This document shows positions 60,232 through 64,000 of a stretch of DNA of 64,000 nucleotides, piece after piece (within the stretch, counting starts at the first letter, position 1; the number at the start of each line of letters is the position of its first letter). The notes under the pieces were generated by a model, which saw nothing but the letters and a program-made list of their open reading frames with translations, made no database searches and was not told the DNA's origin. The stretch comes from Conus ventricosus. Its lineage: Eukaryota > Mollusca > Gastropoda > Neogastropoda > Conidae. Where the stretch lies: contig CM031616.1 in the NCBI GenBank assembly GCA_018398815.1, forward strand, positions 69,524,508-69,588,507, in the 5' to 3' direction. A program made the translations under genes and the position numbers.

Positions 60232-60778
60232 GTAATGGAACTACAGTGAGAGGAGCCTTATATGTATATATATATATATATATCTAAAGTCCCCTGAGGA
60301 AGACCTGTTACAGGCCGAAATATTGGGAATGATTATATGAGTCTGTTATTTTTATCTTATGTATACATATGTAAACACACACACAGCTTTTGCCCTGCCT
60401 TCTCTCTTGTCTCACATCTCTTCTCTTCTTTTCTCTGGTCTCTCTCTGTGTCTCTGTCTGTCTGTCTCTGTCTCTCTCTCTGTCTCTGTCTGTCTGTCTC
60501 TGTCTCTCTATCTTTCTCTTCTGTACTTACCTGCACTTGCTGTATGTCATCTCTCAATATTTGGATAGGTTTGAGTAGAAAGACAGGAAGGAGCAAGTTA
60601 TCGGGCTCAGCCAAAGCCTGCTTCCAGTTCCTTAGCAATACGGTGTGTGCATTTGTATGAATGCATGTGGCTATATATGTGGAATGGCTGTTTAGAAGTG
60701 ATATGTAAGTCGTAACTGAATGAAAAGATTAAAATGAAACAAAGATAGAATTAAATCAAGTACATGTATCTATACATG

Positions 60779-60780
60779 CG

Positions 60781-60872
<92 letters not shown>

Positions 60873-60997
60873 CACACCACACACACACAACACACACACA
60901 AACACACACACACACACATATGCACACATGCACGCATACGCACGCACACACACAGGCACATGTACACACAGAGACTCGCATACACATGCATGTCTGT

Positions 60998-61030
<33 letters not shown>
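60779..61030. repeat. (CA)n microsatellite with GCGCGC start
   Basis: Begins GCGCGCGCGC and continues as CA with AAACA and CATGCA interruptions. Confidence 0.93.
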
Positions 61031-61065
61031 TTTCACCATTTTAACCCTTTACCATCCAAAACAGA

Positions 61066-61127
61066 CAGCCCTGATGTGGCCCTTTGCGGTCGGCTGGGCT
61101 ATAAGCAACATTATCTTATCTTATCCA
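61066..61127 (+). mobile_element. Short dispersed element tail, copy 4
   Basis: GCCCTGATGTGGCCCTTTGC, GGTCGGCTGGGCTATAAGC, then ATTATCTTATCTTATCC. Sits inside the PTGR3-like intron, 65 bp before the next exon. Confidence 0.7.
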
Positions 61128-61191
61128 AAACAGATTCCAAATTGCTCAATGTATACTGATGAGACCTTTAAAACCTGGATCTGTGTCACAG

Positions 61192-61290
61192 ATTGTGGCA
61201 GCCAGGCAAGTGGTACCGCTACCAGCGATGGATCCAAAATTTCTTCCTTTCATGCTGAGTGGTCTCACAGCTGCTATTAGCCTGGACAAG
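61192..61290 (+). CDS. PTGR3: PTGR3/ZADH2-like reductase, next internal exon
   Basis: A 99-nt exon (33 codons, phase 0 both ends) after CTGTGTCACAG and before the donor AAG|GTGAGAAAC. The peptide IVAARQVVPLPAMDPKF, then LPFMLSGLTAAISLDK, continues directly from the previous exon. The pattern 'P-x-FLPFMLSGLTAAISL' corresponds to the helix leading into the nucleotide-binding domain, where PTGR3 has a similar SGTTAYISL. The cofactor-binding domain (AAAGGTGQ-type loop) and the rest of the gene lie right of the window or in unseen exons. Confidence 0.78.
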
Positions 61291-62571
61291 GTGAGAAACA
61301 GGTGCCCTTTGTGCTGGCACAGTGAGGCTCTCTTTGCAATGAAAGCCTGTAGAAAAGAAATGATGATTAAGGGTTGACCAGTAGTACACAACCTAGAACA
61401 AGTTTTCCAGACTGTGGCAAATGCATGAAAAAGGGAAATGAAGTAAACAGCATACAGTGTTCCACATAGAGAGCTGAGGCAAGAATACATGTGTTTTTTT
61501 TTGGTTTGGGTTCTTGTGTTCTTCAGCTGACTTCCTCTCAGAGTCGACTTCAGTGTAGACTCTAACCACCTTCAAGTTATTCAGATGTCTCTAAACCCAA
61601 ATCCTGTGTGTGAACGCTTACATTTTAAAAAGAAAAAGAAAAAGAGGGGAACCTGGTATGCATGTTAAGTCCTGTTCTATTCTTGGGATATGAATAAATC
61701 ACACTGGTGGGATGGATGAAAAAAAAGAAGAAGAAAAAAACGAAAAAAACATGGGTGTTGTTGTTCAGACATCATTTAATCAGAATGGAGCCAGCTTCAT
61801 GGTTGAATGAAAAGTGGTCACATAACAAAACTCTCTCACTAGGCTGTCATTTTACGGTGAATTGATTCTTTTTGGCAATGAAGTTAACACAAAAACAAAT
61901 GAAGTAGTTGACCATTTAATTTCACTGGGAAAATTGTACTTACATGAATGCAGAATGAGTAAACAAGACCCGCATAGCAAAGATTCTCGAAAAGAGTAAG
62001 ATTAAGTTATCAAATCCAAAAAAATGTACTCATAATCTGGAAATGAAATACCTTGATCCTGAAAAGAAAAAGTTTCAGTTCACAACTTAATAAGAACCTT
62101 GAAGAACAGCAATTATGATCATGAGTCACAATTATGATAAATGAAAAGGACTTATATCAAAATGTTAATGATCCATAAATGTGACTTTTTTGTTTTGTTA
62201 AAAGAAAAAGAAGAAAAGGAAGAAGAAAAATTATGTTGTATACTAATCCTTAAAAAAAGAGAAAAACGAAAAGAAAACAAATTTGGCCTAGAAAACAAAA
62301 CAAAACAACAGCTTTGGGTCTGCTGTATGTTAAGAATTGGATGAGGTTCAAGTACGTGTTAAGATAAGTTCAAGGTCGTACTAAAAATCACGTCAAGATC
62401 TGGGTAAAGGTTGGGCGATAAAGTCAAATGAAATAATCATGGGTTAAAGTAACATTCTGAAAAGAAGACAAAAACATTGAAAGACAGGTTACTATTGAAG
62501 GTCAAGGTCAAGCTGAAGATATTTAGGGCTGAGTGCACCTCAGGGTGGAACTGGGGAAGGATCTGTCGGGG
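61291..62571 (+). other. Intron of the PTGR3-like gene, AT-rich
   Basis: Starts with the donor GTGAGAAAC. A-rich runs at 61630-61755 and 62200-62300. Nothing coding seen. Confidence 0.5.
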
Positions 62572-62729
62572 CACATCATCATCATCATCATCATTGCCTA
62601 TTACCCCTCCTGGGGTACAGGCCGCCATCCAAGGACCTCCAGGCATCTCTGTCCTGGGCTCTTTTCTCCAGCTGGTTCCATGTCATCCCCATGTTCCTGA
62701 TGTCTGCTTCCAGGTCCCTGCACCAGGTG
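62572..62729. mobile_element. Fragment of a dispersed repeat with CATCAT start
   Basis: A (CATCAT)n start is followed by TTGCCTATTACCCCTCCTGG, CATCTCTGTCCTGGGCTC and TGATGTCTGCTTCCAGGTCC. I recognise this phrase as a dispersed non-LTR-type repeat of invertebrate genomes, from general familiarity only. It stops abruptly at the CAGAGCTGCC hAT-type end. Confidence 0.4.
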
Positions 62730-64000
62730 CAGAGCTGCCAACCAGTACGTTCCGGCCGTATTTTGTCACGGCGAGTTTACAAAAATACGGTGATACGGTC
62801 GAGCCAAAATAATACGGTGACGAACTTGCGCAAATGGTACGGCCATTTGTTGCTTTACCGAGGCAGCAGATTTGTAGTGCTAAAAGGGATCCTACAAGGA
62901 GACAGAAGAAAAAGGCCTCTGCCAGCCACATATAGTTGATAGACTAGGTAGGCCCTAGCTGAAAAAAAAAATTCCATCCATCCTTGATTCCTTTTACTGT
63001 GTAGCTCTCGCCTTAGCAGACCACTAGCAGGGCAGGAAATTCCATCTGTCTCTCCCTGTAGCAGACGACATGTGTTAAGGAATGGCCCAGGCAGCCACTT
63101 AACTGCTGTGGCTATTTTTAGTATGCTCATCATACCCCCTGCTTGCCAACCTCCCTCTCTCTCCCCACCCCTGTAGCAGACGACATGGCCCTTAGCAGCT
63201 GAGGCAGCAACTGCTGTGGCTAGCAGGAGGGAGGGGAGAGGGGGGGGGGGGGGGAGAGGAGGGTGGGGGGGGGCGGGGAGGGGGAGGATGGCAAGTAGTA
63301 TGCCCATCCTACCCCCTGCTTGCCAACCTCCTCTCCCCCCCCCCCCCCCCAACCCCCTCTTCCGAATGTGGGAAACAAAAGCTCCATCAGTTACGTGATA
63401 GGTCTGATGGACCATGTGCTGACTTGAGTGAAAGAAAGCCCGCGAACCCTAAGCGTCGTGTAAGCAGTGAGCGGCAGAAGAAGCACATTGGTTTTCTGAA
63501 TTTCATCATCGTTTTTCATCATCAAAATGGACAACGGCGCAAATAAAAGAAAAAGTGAAGAGCCTCAACCCTCGGGGAGTAAAAAAAAAAACCCAGCAAG
63601 ACAACAGCACTTTCGTCCCTCATATTCCAAGGACTTTCCATGCATTGTTGCCTCAAAACTAGGACCACTGTATGCGAGGTGCACCGTCTGTGACTTAGAC
63701 TTCGTTATAAGTCATGGTGGAATCAACGATGTTTCGTCCCACGTCAAAACAAATAGGCACAAGCAGAAAGGAGCTGCAATTGGACAGACTTCCAAACTGA
63801 CAAACTTTTTTACCACCCCTTCACCAGCTGAAAAAGCAATGGAGTCGTCGGTGATAAGAGCTGAAACACTGTTTGCTCACTTTCTGGTTGGAACACAACA
63901 TTGCACTCAGTGCCGCTGATCATGCGGACAGCTGTTCCTTTTTTAAAAATAGTGACAATAATTAATTGAGTGTCAAGTGAGAAATGCAAAGAGACATTCT
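62730..64000 (+). mobile_element. hAT transposon, 5' part, running off the window
   Basis: Begins CAGAGCTGCCAACC (hAT-type terminus) about 800 bp before a transposase start. The 5' region repeats ACGGTGATACGG-like motifs. Between 63050 and 63345 it has an imperfect tandem duplication carrying CCCCCTGCTTGCCAACCTCC and TGTAGCAGACGACATG. The preceding 8 bp (ACCAGGTG, 62722-62729) would be the target-site duplication. The 3' end is outside the window. Confidence 0.55.
63527..63919 (+). pseudogene. hAT transposase N-terminus with BED-type zinc finger
   Basis: ATG at 63527 in a good context (A at -3, G at +4). A basic Lys/Arg/Ser-rich start is followed by a BED-type finger: CTVCDLDF, SHGGINDVSSHVKTNRHKQK (Cys-x2-Cys and two His). 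Then comes a Thr-rich linker (TNFFTTPSP) and the conserved 'AETLFAHFLV' block. The frame breaks at about 63889-63891 by one extra base, and stops at 63919. The next conserved piece (SAADHA) follows in another frame, and a further shift occurs near the T/A run at 63936-63950. It is therefore degenerate or poorly assembled. The protein would bind transposon ends. Confidence 0.7.

Larger units (their letters stand above)
60232..61191 (+). other. Intron of the PTGR3-like gene
   Basis: GT (60232) to AG (61191). Contains a TA tract (60259-60282), AGGAAGACCTGTTACAGGCC plus GAAA (60297-60321), a TC/TG tract (60397-60520), a long CA tract (60779-61030) and a dispersed tail copy. Confidence 0.7.

Overview
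This is nuclear DNA of an animal, most likely a gastropod mollusc. The reasons are intron-split coding exons with GT-AG borders, long dinucleotide tracts, abundant minisatellites, hAT and LTR retroelements, and four copies of a short dispersed tail (GGTCGGCTGGGCTATAAGC) that I associate with snail genomes. There are no operons or bacterial signals. The species call is an inference.

Host genes occupy very little of the window. (1) A plus-strand terminal exon at 2279-2808 encodes the C-terminal part of a MOB2-type MOB kinase activator, followed by its probable 3' UTR. (2) A possible plus-strand terminal exon at 15059-15160 encodes a Cys-rich tail ending in VFI. (3) On the minus strand, two phase-0 exons (40180-40272, then 38236-38277) form the C-terminal end of an unrecognised protein. 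(4) Two phase-0 exons of 99 nt (60133-60231 and 61192-61290, plus strand) belong to a PTGR3/ZADH2-type zinc-binding alcohol dehydrogenase family reductase. A 100-N scaffold gap lies just upstream.

Mobile DNA: the main element is a complete-looking 10.06-kb LTR retrotransposon (41503-51562) with 2.37-kb LTRs. Its domain order is Gag, protease, integrase, reverse transcriptase, RNase H, so integrase comes before RT. Together with a SCAN-like stretch in Gag this places it with Gmr1-like Ty3/gypsy elements. Its frames are broken by single-base shifts, but the LTRs also differ almost only by single-base indels, so many of the breaks may be assembly errors. Three hAT-family remnants lie at 40768-41165, 52330-53208 and 62730-64000. 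The last appears to have inserted into another dispersed repeat.

Tandem repeats dominate the rest. The arrays include 21 bp (1-1445), 46 bp (1441-1713), 43 bp (5640-9031, about 78 copies), 93, 70, 68 and 71 bp, 24 bp (18150), 69 bp (29693), 22 bp (30616), about 56-60 bp (32213), 53 bp (35168), about 59 bp (40273), 91 bp (53319-57053, about 41 copies), 31 bp (58125) and about 58 bp (59510). A 2.0-kb near-perfect palindrome sits at 22610-24616. Many long open frames across these arrays are artefacts of repeat length, not genes.
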